Source of the DNA: Paraburkholderia ginsengiterrae
GTDB taxonomy: Bacteria; Pseudomonadota; Gammaproteobacteria; Burkholderiales; Burkholderiaceae
Direction: 5' to 3'
Length of the DNA: 64,000 nt
Assembly: GCF_001645125.1 (NCBI RefSeq)
Contig: NZ_LXKA01000076.1
Span: 99,469-163,468, forward strand
The translations under genes and the position numbers were made by a program. Every line of letters begins with the position of its first letter. Within the stretch, counting starts at the first letter, position 1. Shown piece after piece: positions 1 through 8,027 of the stretch. The notes beneath the pieces were generated by a model. The model did not search any database and was not told the origin of the DNA. It saw only the letters and a program-made list of their open reading frames with translations.

Positions 1-815
1 GCGATCGGCTGCTGCGCGTATTGGCGAGCCTGGTAGATCGAATCGGCGACCTGCCCCGAGAGCGGCCGGATGGTGTGGTATTTCCAGGCCGGCACCGACG
101 ACAGAAAGATCACGCCGTGATCGTCGGTCACGACGAGCGGTTCGGACGCATCCACGCCCTGAAACCATTCGAGATCGAGCTTGACGACCGCCACGCCGAC
201 AATCTTCCCCTCGCGCCGCACGGGCTGCGAGATGTAATAGCCCGGCGCCTGCGAGATCGTGCCGATGCCGAAGAAGCGGCCCACGCCGCCTTTGACCGCG
301 TCGACGAAATACGGCCGGAATTGATAGCCGGCGCCGATGAAGCTGCCCGGCCCGTGCCAGTTGCTCGCGGCCACGCAGTAGCCGTCGAGCGGGATGATGT
401 AGGTGACCGTGGCGCGCGCGTGGCGATTCAGGTCTTCGAGATATAGATTGGCACGCGCGACGTTGGCCGGACTGGGATTGACCAGCACGTCCTGCACGAT
501 CGGATGTTCCGCCAGCAGATAAGGCAGCGATTCATAGCGCTCGAGCGTACTCTTCAGCACGTTGGTGGTGCGGTCGACCCGCACGGCGGCGTTGCGCCGC
601 AGATTGTCGATGCCGCTTTGCCACGCGAGGCTATAGGTGAGCCCGCACGCCGCCACGAGCCCGGCAACGAGCGCGAAGAGGATCAGCAGGCGTCGCGTCA
701 CGTTGGCAATATCCGATCGGTGAGGATCGTTTATTGTGGCATAAGGCAGCGCGCCGTCGGCGCGAGCTTCGTCGGCCGACGGCGTGGAAGTGGAACGCGC
801 GAACACCGGTTTCAT
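1..815 (-). CDS. dctB: C4-dicarboxylate sensor histidine kinase DctB, N-terminal part (cut by window edge)
   Basis: This is the first 271 codons of a leftward gene that runs off the window. From the ATG at 815 the frame is open to base 1. About 38 residues precede a hydrophobic segment (RRLLILFALVAGLVAACGL), followed by a long extracytoplasmic region that looks like the double-PAS dicarboxylate sensor of DctB (LERYESLPYLLAEHPIVQDV, GRFFGIGTISQAPGYY, YISQPVRREGKIVGVAVVK). DctB senses succinate, fumarate or malate in the periplasm and phosphorylates DctD, a sigma-54 activator. The kinase core lies outside the window. It follows dctA on the same strand by 55 bases, so the two may be co-transcribed. 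A GTG at 701, just before the membrane segment, is an alternative start. Identity rests on domain pattern plus the dctA neighbour. Confidence 0.85.
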   Translation of the reverse strand, partial: MKPVFARSTSTPSADEARADGALPYATINDPHRSDIANVTRRLLILFALVAGLVAACGLTYSLAWQSGIDNLRRNAAVRVDRTTNVLKSTLERYESLPYLLAEHPIVQDVLVNPSPANVARANLYLEDLNRHARATVTYIIPLDGYCVAASNWHGPGSFIGAGYQFRPYFVDAVKGGVGRFFGIGTISQAPGYYISQPVRREGKIVGVAVVKLDLEWFQGVDASEPLVVTDDHGVIFLSSVPAWKYHTIRPLSGQVADSIYQARQYAQQPI

Positions 816-870
816 ACGCTGGTGTCCGCGGTCGTGAGGGTTGTGCTAAAGCGTAATGCCGACGCGCTGA

Positions 871-2151
871 TTAAACGCCGGCCGGTTCCTTGACCGGCAC
901 GTCGCCGCGCAAGGCGGCATTCAGCTTGCTGCGGTCCAGTTCCTTTTCCCATGCCGACACCACCACCGTCGCCACACCGTTGCCGACAATGTTCGTCAGC
1001 GCACGGCATTCGCTCATGAAGCGGTCGATGCCGAGAATCAGCACCATGCCCGACAGCGGAATGGTCGGCACCACCGCCAGGGTCGCCGCCAGCGTGATGA
1101 AACCCGCGCCGGTCACGCCGCTCGCGCCCTTCGAGGTCAGCATCGTCACCGCCAGCAGCGTGAGCTGCTGCGTCCACGTGAGGTCGGTGTTGGTGGCCTG
1201 AGCGATGAACAGCACAGCCATCGTCATGTAGATGTTGGTGCCGTCGAGGTTGAACGAATAACCGGTCGGCACCACGAGGCCCACCACCGAGCGCGAGCAG
1301 CCGAGCTTTTCGAGCTTCTGCATCAGTTGCGGCAGCGCGGCTTCGGACGAGCTCGTGCCGAGCACGATCAGCATCTCTTCCTTGATGTACGCGACGAAGC
1401 GCAGGATGTTGAAACCCACCGCGCGCGCGATGATGCCCAGCACCACCACCACGAACACGATCGAGGTCAGATAGAACGTGCCGATCAGCTTGAGCATCGG
1501 CAGCAGCGAACCGATGCCGTACTTGCCGATGGTGAACGCCATCGCGCCGAACGCGCCGATCGGCGCCAGCTTCGTGATGATGCGCACCACGCCGAACAGC
1601 ACATGCGAAAGGCCGTCGATCAGGTTCGTCACGACTTTGCCCTTCTCACCCGCCGTCGCGAGCACTGCGCCGAACAGCAGCGCAATCAGCAGGATCTGCA
1701 GGATTTCACCCTGCGCGAACGCCGACGTGATCGTGTCCGGAATGATGTGCATGAAGAAGTCGACCGTGCTCTGGCCGTGCGCCTTCGCGGCGTACGACGC
1801 GACAGCCTTGCCGTCGAGCGTGGCCGGGTCGATGTTGAAGCCCACGCCGGGCTTCAGCACGTGCGTGGCGATCAGGCCAAGCACCAGCGCGAAGGTCGAG
1901 ACGATTTCAAAGTACAGCAGCGCCTTGCCGCCCACGCGGCCCACCTTCTTCATGTCTTCCATGCCGGCGATACCCGTCACCACCGTGCAAAAGATGATCG
2001 GCCCGATCACCATCTTGATCAGCTTGATGAAGCCGTCGCCGAGCGGCTTCATGTCGACCGCGAAATCGGGCGAGTAATGCCCTAGCACGATGCCGATGAT
2101 GATCGCCACGATCACCTGGACGTACAGCACTTTGTGGATAGGTTTCTTCAC
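871..2151 (-). CDS. dctA: C4-dicarboxylate:cation symporter DctA
   Basis: An inner-membrane secondary transporter of the DAACS family that takes up succinate, fumarate and malate. Family hallmarks are visible: the serine-rich re-entrant loop ([17 protein letters not shown]), the substrate-site segment [15 protein letters not shown] and the second hairpin [14 protein letters not shown] chose the GTG at 2151 rather than the longer ATG at 2202. It gives 426 residues starting (V)[12 protein letters not shown], matching the usual family length of about 428, and AGGA lies upstream. The 17 extra residues of the long form look like leader. dctB follows downstream. A sigma-54 promoter about 190 bases upstream suggests DctB/DctD control. 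Confidence 0.95.
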   Translation of the reverse strand: MKKPIHKVLYVQVIVAIIIGIVLGHYSPDFAVDMKPLGDGFIKLIKMVIGPIIFCTVVTGIAGMEDMKKVGRVGGKALLYFEIVSTFALVLGLIATHVLKPGVGFNIDPATLDGKAVASYAAKAHGQSTVDFFMHIIPDTITSAFAQGEILQILLIALLFGAVLATAGEKGKVVTNLIDGLSHVLFGVVRIITKLAPIGAFGAMAFTIGKYGIGSLLPMLKLIGTFYLTSIVFVVVVLGIIARAVGFNILRFVAYIKEEMLIVLGTSSSEAALPQLMQKLEKLGCSRSVVGLVVPTGYSFNLDGTNIYMTMAVLFIAQATNTDLTWTQQLTLLAVTMLTSKGASGVTGAGFITLAATLAVVPTIPLSGMVLILGIDRFMSECRALTNIVGNGVATVVVSAWEKELDRSKLNAALRGDVPVKEPAGV

Positions 2152-2259
2152 GATGGTTCCTGCGATATGGATGAGCTCATGGCCTGCCACGCTGCGCATC
2201 ATGCGAACGAAGAGTCGTCACGCCTGTGCACGGAATGAGGCCGCGACAAGACGACGAAT

Positions 2260-2289
2260 TCAGAAATACCGGGAAGGGAAATCAGACAT
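2260..2289 (-). CDS. possible nine-codon leader ORF in the dctA 5' leader
   Basis: A perfect Shine-Dalgarno (AAGGAG) sits six bases before an ATG at 2289, which opens a nine-residue reading frame (MSDFPSRYF) and then a stop, about 110 bases before the dctA start. It lies between the sigma-54 promoter and dctA, so it would be at the 5' end of the dctA mRNA. It could be a translated leader that tunes dctA expression, or a remnant of a lost start. I know of no described equivalent. The evidence is only the strength of the ribosome site. Confidence 0.3.
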   Translation of the reverse strand: MSDFPSRYF

Positions 2290-2340
2290 CGTTGTCTCCT
2301 TGCTTTAGTTGTCGGACCGTTGCGGCCGCGCAATCTCTTT

Positions 2341-2356
2341 TGCAAGGTCAATGCCA
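2341..2356 (-). promoter_or_regulatory. sigma-54 (RpoN) promoter of dctA
   Basis: On the minus strand the sequence reads TGGCATTGACCTTGCA, which fits the sigma-54 consensus TGGCAC-N5-TTGCA with one mismatch and the exact ten-base gap between GG (-24) and GC (-12). It points at dctA, which in many proteobacteria is activated by the DctD sigma-54 enhancer-binding protein; the cognate sensor gene dctB is next door. Confidence 0.8.
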
Positions 2357-2425
2357 GCTTGACGTCAGGGTCAGCGCCTTGATTTTTATAGGATTTTTGG
2401 CGGACCCTGACGCAGGCCGTCCGGG

Positions 2426-2468
2426 ATTCCGGAAATCCGGACGAGGGCTGTCGGGGAATCCGGAATTC
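2426..2468. promoter_or_regulatory. two repeated CCGGAA-type sites, likely DctD upstream activating sites
   Basis: Two similar, partly palindromic sites lie at 2426-2441 (ATTCCGGAAATCCGGA) and 2456-2468 (GAATCCGGAATTC), about 30 bases apart and roughly 95-135 bases upstream of the predicted dctA start point. That is the usual distance for paired binding sites of a sigma-54 activator. Assignment to DctD is inferred from position. Confidence 0.5.
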
Positions 2469-2572
2469 GCCACGACGGCGAACTCACGAAAACCACGGGA
2501 AAACCCCGAGCGCCTTTCAGGGCGGACAGGTCGCGCAGATCCCTTTGCGCGCCGTATCGCGTCAGTCAGTCT

Positions 2573-3643
2573 TTAAACGCTGCCCTCTTCCAGGACCAGC
2601 AGATTGTCGTGCGAGAAACCCAGCGACACCGGTTGCCCGCGCTCCGGCAATCCGCGATTCGGGTCGTTGAAAACATCGAGCGAAATCACCGCGTCTTTCA
2701 CTCGCGTTCTAATGCGTACCACCGCGCCCAGAAAATTCACCTCTTCGACCGTCGCGTTCAGCGTGTTGCGGCCGGGCGCGGCCGGTTCCAGCACGATCGC
2801 TTCGGGCCGCAACGCGAGCAGGCGCTGCTTGCCGGCATCGTTCGCGGGCAGCTCCTGCGTGGTGGTCAACTCCTGACCGTCCACGGCCATCTTGCCCGTC
2901 GCCGGATCGACCACATGCCCCGCCAGAATATTCAGCGTGCCGACGAAGGACGCGACAAAGCGCGTGCGCGGATAGTTGTAGATCTCCGAAGGCGTACCGA
3001 TCTGCTCGACGCGGCCTTCGTTCATCACGACGATGCGGTCGGAAATCGACAGTGCCTCTTCCTGATCGTGCGTGACGAAAATCGACGTGATGCCGAGTTC
3101 GCGCTGCAGCGCCCGAATATCCTGGCGCAATGAAATCCGGATCTTGGCGTCGAGCGCCGAGAGCGGTTCGTCGAGCAGCAACACCTGCGGCTTGCTCGCC
3201 AATGCCCGCGCCAACGCCACGCGCTGCTGCTGGCCACCCGACAATTGCCACGGATAGCGCTCGCCGAGATGCGGCAGCTTGATCAGTTGCAGCATCTCTT
3301 CGACGCGCTTCCCGATCTCCGCCTGCGGCCGATGCGCGATCTTCAGACCAAAGCCGATGTTGTCGGCCACCGTCATGTTCGGAAAGAGAGCGTATGACTG
3401 AAACACCATGCCGACCTTGCGCTGCCGTGTGCGAAGGTACGTGACGTCCTTATTGTCCAGCCGGATGACGCCGCGCGTCGGCGTTTCGAAGCCGGCGATC
3501 ATGCGCAGCACCGTGGTCTTGCCGCAGCCGGACGGTCCAAGGAAGGTAATGAATTCGCCGCGTTCGATCTGCATGTCGAAGTGATGCAGCGCCGTGTTGG
3601 CCCCGAAGGCCTTATGCAGATTTTCGATCTCGAGAAATGCCAT
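2573..3643 (-). CDS. ABC importer ATP-binding subunit with TOBE domain
   Basis: The 356-residue ATPase energises the importer encoded just upstream. Walker A is GPSGCGKT (residues 36-43), the signature LSGGQQQ is at 134-140, Walker B LLLDEP at 155-160, and the H-loop is in FVTHDQEE. The C-terminal third (from about 240) is the TOBE-type regulatory domain of the MalK/PotA/FbpC/PhnT class. It is the last gene of a leftward set: phosphodiesterase, binding protein, two permeases, ATPase, with 33 bases to the second permease. Substrate cannot be read from the ATPase itself. Similar sets are often labelled iron, spermidine or 2-aminoethylphosphonate importers. The phosphodiesterase partner favours a phosphate-containing organic substrate. 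Confidence 0.88.
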   Translation of the reverse strand: MAFLEIENLHKAFGANTALHHFDMQIERGEFITFLGPSGCGKTTVLRMIAGFETPTRGVIRLDNKDVTYLRTRQRKVGMVFQSYALFPNMTVADNIGFGLKIAHRPQAEIGKRVEEMLQLIKLPHLGERYPWQLSGGQQQRVALARALASKPQVLLLDEPLSALDAKIRISLRQDIRALQRELGITSIFVTHDQEEALSISDRIVVMNEGRVEQIGTPSEIYNYPRTRFVASFVGTLNILAGHVVDPATGKMAVDGQELTTTQELPANDAGKQRLLALRPEAIVLEPAAPGRNTLNATVEEVNFLGAVVRIRTRVKDAVISLDVFNDPNRGLPERGQPVSLGFSHDNLLVLEEGSV

Positions 3644-3676
3644 GATTCGCCGCCTCAGTGCGTCAAATTCGTTTCG

Positions 3677-4468
3677 TCAAACTTTCTGGCCGCTCAACGC
3701 GCGTGCCGAGCCGAATACCTGAATCAATCCCATCGACGCCCACGTAATCACGAACGCGATGATCGCGAGCGCCGACGGTTCATACGCGCGGTTTGCGCCG
3801 ATCAACTGCAGATACGGCCCAAACGCGGGGCGGTCGAGCAGGCTCGCCAGCGTGAACTCGCCGATCACCACCGCAAAGGTGAGAAACGCGCCGGACAGAA
3901 TGCCCGAGCGGATATTCGGAAAGATCACCTTGAAGAGGATCGTCGGCCAGTTCGCGCCGAGGCACTCGGCCGCTTCGGTGAGCGAGCGCACGTCGACCGC
4001 GCGCAGGCCCGCATCGACCGAACGGTACATGTACGGCAGCGAGAGCGTCACGTACCCGAACACCAGCAACAGGTCGGTCGCGCGCTCGTTACCCGTGAGC
4101 GGCAGAATCGAGCTGCTGTTATAGATACGCAGGTAGCCGAACACGATCACGATGGCGGGCACCACCAGCGGCAACAGCGTAATGAACTCGACGACGGGCC
4201 GCAGCTTCGGCAAGCGCAACTGCACCCAGTAAGCGGTCGGCACCACCAGCAGCACGCCGACGATAATCGTCAGCAGCGCCATCAGGATCGAATAACCGAA
4301 CGAGGCCTGAAACCGCGGATCGGACAGCACGACGCTGTAAGCCTCGAAGCTATACGTGCCGCGCTTCATGCGCAGGCTGAACTCGACCGTGGCGAGCAAC
4401 GGAATCAGGAAGTACAGCGAACCGATAGTCACCGCGGTCCACGCACCCACACGCGACTGGCTCTTCAT
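3677..4468 (-). CDS. ABC importer inner-membrane permease, second subunit
   Basis: A 263-residue permease with about six hydrophobic segments and the cytoplasmic EAA loop that docks onto the ATPase (EAAECLGANWPTILFKVIF). It belongs to the BPD-type permease family, as in PotC, PhnV and the ferric-type systems. Its start overlaps the stop of the first permease by four bases (ATGA), so the two are translationally coupled and probably form the heterodimeric channel. Confidence 0.88.
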   Translation of the reverse strand: MKSQSRVGAWTAVTIGSLYFLIPLLATVEFSLRMKRGTYSFEAYSVVLSDPRFQASFGYSILMALLTIIVGVLLVVPTAYWVQLRLPKLRPVVEFITLLPLVVPAIVIVFGYLRIYNSSSILPLTGNERATDLLLVFGYVTLSLPYMYRSVDAGLRAVDVRSLTEAAECLGANWPTILFKVIFPNIRSGILSGAFLTFAVVIGEFTLASLLDRPAFGPYLQLIGANRAYEPSALAIIAFVITWASMGLIQVFGSARALSGQKV

Positions 4469-5403
4469 CGACGCCCCCTTTCCGCGCGTGAACGCAGCCA
4501 GATGTAGCCGCCGTTCGATAGCCCCGTCACCAGCACCATGCCGAGCGCGAGTGCATAGCCGAGGTTCTGGTTGTGCATCACGTCGCCGCGAATCTGCGCG
4601 TACAGCAGGATCGTGACGATGTTCAGCGAACTACCCGTCAGCGCATAGGCGGTCGCCACCGCGCCGAACGAATTGGCGAACAGCAGCAGCGTCGCGCCGA
4701 GCACGCTCGGCCACAGCACCGGCAACGCGACGTAGCGCCAGTATTGATAGGAGGTGCCCCCGAGGCAATCGCAGGCCTCGCGCCATTCGCGCTTCAGTCC
4801 GTCGAGCGCGGGCGTGACGATCAGCACCATCAGCGGAATCTGGAAGTACAGATAGGTCAGCGTCAAGCCGGAAAAGCTCAGAATGCTGAAACCCGTCGAG
4901 TACAGGTTGAAGCCGAGGTACTTTTTCAGCAACACGGTCACGAGCCCGACGCGCCCCAATGTGCAGATGAAAGCGAACGCCAGCGGCACGCCCGCGTAGT
5001 TCGACGCGACGCCGGAAAACGTCATCAAGGTCGGACGAATCCAGCCCGGCAATTTACCTTGCACCGCCGCCCATGCGAGCAGCGAGCCGATCAGCGCGCC
5101 GCCGAGCGAAGACGCCGCACTCACCTTGAAGCTGATCCAGTAGGCGTCCAGCACAGTGGGCTGGAGCAGATCGCGGAAATTGGCGAGCGTGAAGTGGCCC
5201 TGCGAATCCTGGAATGCGCCGACCATCAGGAAGCCGGTCGGCAGCAGCAGGAACAACAGCGCGAAAGTAAAAAACGGCACCACGCCGATCCAGGCGAGGA
5301 GTTGCGACGCGCGTCCCGGTCCGTCGACGCGAGGCGCAGGGGTGGGGACTGGCGGAACCAGCAATTCCGGCTGCGCCGACCCAGCATCCGATGAAGCGCT
5401 CAT
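4465..5403 (-). CDS. ABC importer inner-membrane permease, first subunit
   Basis: A 312-residue permease with a proline-rich cytoplasmic N-terminal tail (about 35 residues), then a first membrane span (WIGVVPFFTFALLFLLLPTGF) and further spans. The EAA-like loop reads REACDCLGGTSYQYWRYVALP. A ribosome site (AAGGGTGAG) precedes the ATG at 5403. It sits between the binding-protein gene and the second permease in one leftward operon. Confidence 0.88.
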   Translation of the reverse strand: MSASSDAGSAQPELLVPPVPTPAPRVDGPGRASQLLAWIGVVPFFTFALLFLLLPTGFLMVGAFQDSQGHFTLANFRDLLQPTVLDAYWISFKVSAASSLGGALIGSLLAWAAVQGKLPGWIRPTLMTFSGVASNYAGVPLAFAFICTLGRVGLVTVLLKKYLGFNLYSTGFSILSFSGLTLTYLYFQIPLMVLIVTPALDGLKREWREACDCLGGTSYQYWRYVALPVLWPSVLGATLLLFANSFGAVATAYALTGSSLNIVTILLYAQIRGDVMHNQNLGYALALGMVLVTGLSNGGYIWLRSRAERGRR

Positions 5404-5540
5404 AGCTCACCCTTTGAGCATTCTGGAAAACACCGGGCGCGCCGCTCGTCACGAGCAGCGCGCCACCGGTACAACGACACACTACGGGTCGACATCGCGA
5501 AGCGGGCATGGCGCCGGCCTCGCAACGTGCGCGGCGCCGC

Positions 5541-6656
5541 TTACTTCACGTTCGCGCCGACCGTTTCGTCCCAGTGCTTCGTGATGGTTTCCTTGTACGC
5601 GTCCTGTTGCGACAGCGTCGGGAACACCACGTTCTTATACGACGACGGCGGCGGCAGCTTGTCGAGCAGGGCTTGCGGGACCTTCTTGCCGGCCACCAGT
5701 TCGTTGTAGCGCATCGGGTGGCAATAGCCTGCCAGCCAGCCAAGCTGGCCTTCGTCCGAATACAGGTACTCCATCCAGAGCTTGGCGGCGTTCGGATGCG
5801 GCGCGTAGGCGCTGATTGCCTGCACGTAGACGCCTGCGACCACGCCCGTTTTCGGAATCACCACCTGCACCTTCGGGTTGCCCTTCAGCGTGTCGCGGTC
5901 AGCCAGCGCGTTGTAGTCCCAACGCACGACGATCGGCGTGGTGCCTTGCGCGAGCGACGCGGCCTTGCCGATTACCGGCACGAAGTTGCCGTTCTTGTTC
6001 AGTTCGGCAAAGTACTGGAGACCGGCCTGGTCGGCCTTGCTCGCGTCGCCCTTGCTGTGCGACAAACCTGCCGCATACACCGCCTGGATCGCCTGATTGG
6101 CCGAGCGCGGGTCGCCTGCCAGCGAGACCGCATTCTTATAGTCAGACTTGAGCAGATCGCTCCAGTCGGACGGCGCCTTGTCGATCATGTCGGCGTTCAC
6201 TTCGAACGACAGCACGCCATAGTAATCGCCGTACCAGTAGCCGTCGGCGTCTTTCGAATCGTTGGGAATCGAATTCCACGTCGAGACCTTGTAGGGTTGC
6301 AGCAACCCCTGGGCCTTCGCGGTCGGACCGAACGACAGACCCACGTCGATCACGTCGGGTGCTTGCGGACCCTTGTTGCCCTTGTTCGCCTTGATGGCTT
6401 CGACTTCGTCGCCCGAACCGGCATCCGGATTCAGCTCGTTGATCTTGATGCCGTATTTCTTCTGGAAGCCGGCGACCAGTTGACCGTAGTTGCACCAGTC
6501 GTGCGGCAACGCGATCACGGTGAGCTGGCCTTCCTGCTTGGCCGCTGCGATCAACGAATCGAGCGGCGCGGCTGAAGCGCCGGTGCTGACGCCGGCTGCG
6601 GCGACACCCGCAATGGCCGACATCGAAAATAGGCGAGCTAACGCGGTGCGGTTCAT
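5541..6656 (-). CDS. periplasmic solute-binding protein of the ABC importer (AfuA/FbpA-like fold)
   Basis: A secreted binding protein of about 371 residues with a clear signal peptide (NRTALARLFSMSAIAGVAAA, cleavage after ASA, before APLDSLIAAA). The mature part resembles the class of extracellular binding proteins that includes FbpA/AfuA and PotD/PhnS-like proteins. I prefer the ATG at 6656, behind GGGGA, over one four codons earlier at 6668. Members of this class bind ferric iron, polyamines, phosphonates or sugar phosphates, so sequence alone does not fix the ligand. The upstream glycerophosphodiesterase and the divergent DeoR/GlpR-type regulator suggest a phosphate ester such as a glycerophosphodiester or glycerol phosphate; that is inference. 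Confidence 0.85.
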   Translation of the reverse strand: MNRTALARLFSMSAIAGVAAAGVSTGASAAPLDSLIAAAKQEGQLTVIALPHDWCNYGQLVAGFQKKYGIKINELNPDAGSGDEVEAIKANKGNKGPQAPDVIDVGLSFGPTAKAQGLLQPYKVSTWNSIPNDSKDADGYWYGDYYGVLSFEVNADMIDKAPSDWSDLLKSDYKNAVSLAGDPRSANQAIQAVYAAGLSHSKGDASKADQAGLQYFAELNKNGNFVPVIGKAASLAQGTTPIVVRWDYNALADRDTLKGNPKVQVVIPKTGVVAGVYVQAISAYAPHPNAAKLWMEYLYSDEGQLGWLAGYCHPMRYNELVAGKKVPQALLDKLPPPSSYKNVVFPTLSQQDAYKETITKHWDETVGANVK

Positions 6657-6767
6657 GGTTTTCCCCATCCTCTGCCGAAATTGCTACGTTTGGAAAATTT
6701 CTAGTTCGAACTTCGGGCTTGCGCCTGTGCGCACTGGCACACGCTCACAACGGCGCAAGCGCCATCC

Positions 6768-7553
6768 TCAGACCGGGTTTGCCGGCGCGGAAAGCATGTC
6801 GTGGTGCAGTGTATCGATGCGATCTGTACAAATCATGTCGACGCCCCACTGCGCGAGCTCCTGTGCGCGAGCCGGGTCATTCACCGTGTAAGCCAGCACG
6901 CGCAGGCCGGCGGCGCGAATCTCCGCGACCAGCGGCTCGCTCAGATACCGGTGGCTCGCGTGAAGCGACACGCAGTCCAGTTCACGCACGATGCGCAGCC
7001 AATCCGCGGGCACCTCTTCGAACAGCATGCCGCGCCGCAGCGATGGCGCGGCGTCGCGCGCGGCAGCCAACGCTTCATATGAAAACGACGACAGCAGCGG
7101 CGGCGTCTGCTCTTGCCACAATTTTTGCGCGCCGCTTGCCACGAGGGTTCCGGTGATCTCGTCGCGGCCCGGACACGGCTTGATTTCGATGTTGGCGGCG
7201 ATGCCGTCGCGCGCGCAGCGCTCTGCCGCCTCGGCGAGCGTCGGCAGGCGCGTGCCGGCGAACTGCGGCCCGAGCCACGCGCCGGCGTCGAGCGCCGCCA
7301 GTTCCTGCCACTTGTGATCGGCGGCGGCGCCATGCCCGTTGGTGGTGCGCTCGAGCGTATCGTCGTGCAGCAGAAAGAGCTGATTGTCGGCGGACAGCTT
7401 TGCGTCGAACTCGACCATGCGGTAGCCGTACTGCACGCACGCGTCGAAACCGGCCAGCGTGTTCTCCGGCGCCAGCGTGCCGCCGCAGCGATGCGCTACC
7501 AGGCGCGGATACGGCCAGACTGCGGATGAAGCGCGATGAATTCCGTCTTCCAC
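6768..7553 (-). CDS. ugpQ: glycerophosphodiester phosphodiesterase (UgpQ-like, cytoplasmic)
   Basis: Hydrolyses glycerophosphodiesters to sn-glycerol 3-phosphate and an alcohol. GDPD-family motifs are all present in 261 residues: AHRCGGTLAPENT (catalytic His near 21), the metal-binding VEFDAKLS and LLHDDTLERTTNG (second His), and NIEIKP. There is no signal peptide, so it acts inside the cell, as UgpQ does. The start is a GTG behind an AAAGGT-type site. It is the first gene of the leftward ABC-importer operon, 111 bases before the binding protein, which suggests that imported diesters are cleaved on arrival. Confidence 0.92.
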   Translation of the reverse strand: MEDGIHRASSAVWPYPRLVAHRCGGTLAPENTLAGFDACVQYGYRMVEFDAKLSADNQLFLLHDDTLERTTNGHGAAADHKWQELAALDAGAWLGPQFAGTRLPTLAEAAERCARDGIAANIEIKPCPGRDEITGTLVASGAQKLWQEQTPPLLSSFSYEALAAARDAAPSLRRGMLFEEVPADWLRIVRELDCVSLHASHRYLSEPLVAEIRAAGLRVLAYTVNDPARAQELAQWGVDMICTDRIDTLHHDMLSAPANPV

Positions 7554-7662
7554 GTCTCGTTACCTTTCAGATAGCGCGGGTTGAATCCGCTTGCGGCACG
7601 TTGCAGGCGGCCCCGCGTGCCGCGTTTACCCTGATGCCGACATGCCTGGCGCCGTGTTCCTC

Positions 7663-7668
7663 ATTATA
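7663..7668 (-). promoter_or_regulatory. -10 box (TATAAT) upstream of ugpQ
   Basis: A perfect TATAAT on the minus strand lies 110 bases before the ugpQ start. No good -35 hexamer is visible at 16-18 bases, so this may be an activator- or repressor-controlled promoter of the ABC operon. Confidence 0.35.
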
Positions 7669-7821
7669 AGGATGACGAAGCGTGCGGCCTTCCGGCAATG
7701 CAGAACGCCGCGGGCGCATCGCTCCAGCGGCAAGTTTCAGGATCTACAATAACAACGGCATGAGTCAACCAAATTGCCAAAAAACGCCGCAAAATGCTCG
7801 AACGTGGATATTTCACTTCCT

Positions 7822-7844
7822 TTTCGAACATTTGATGTTCGAAA
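7822..7844. promoter_or_regulatory. perfect inverted repeat, probable operator of the DeoR/GlpR-type regulator
   Basis: TTTCGAACAT, three bases, then ATGTTCGAAA: a perfect 10-bp inverted repeat in the gap between ugpQ and the divergent regulator. The half-site ATGTTCG is that of the E. coli GlpR operator, although here the two halves point outward rather than inward. A further similar half-site (ATGCTCG) occurs near 7794. The region 7554-8027 is AT-rich and otherwise gene-free. Confidence 0.6.
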
Positions 7845-8027
7845 CAGGCGCAATGCCACGATGAGCGAAGGCTAAGGTTAAATACACAAACTTGCAAGCT
7901 ACCAAAAAAATACAACACAAATTAGCGAAAGTAGTACGCTTGACATCATCTGGACACACATTCGTGACAACGATGTCACCACTAAAACAAGCTATGCGAT
8001 TGCGCGTTCGCATCCAAGGGAAATTGC

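Noticed and set aside
2226-2576. A 116-codon rightward ORF over the dctA promoter
   Set aside because: It covers the sigma-54 promoter and upstream sites and has no ribosome site or recognisable composition.
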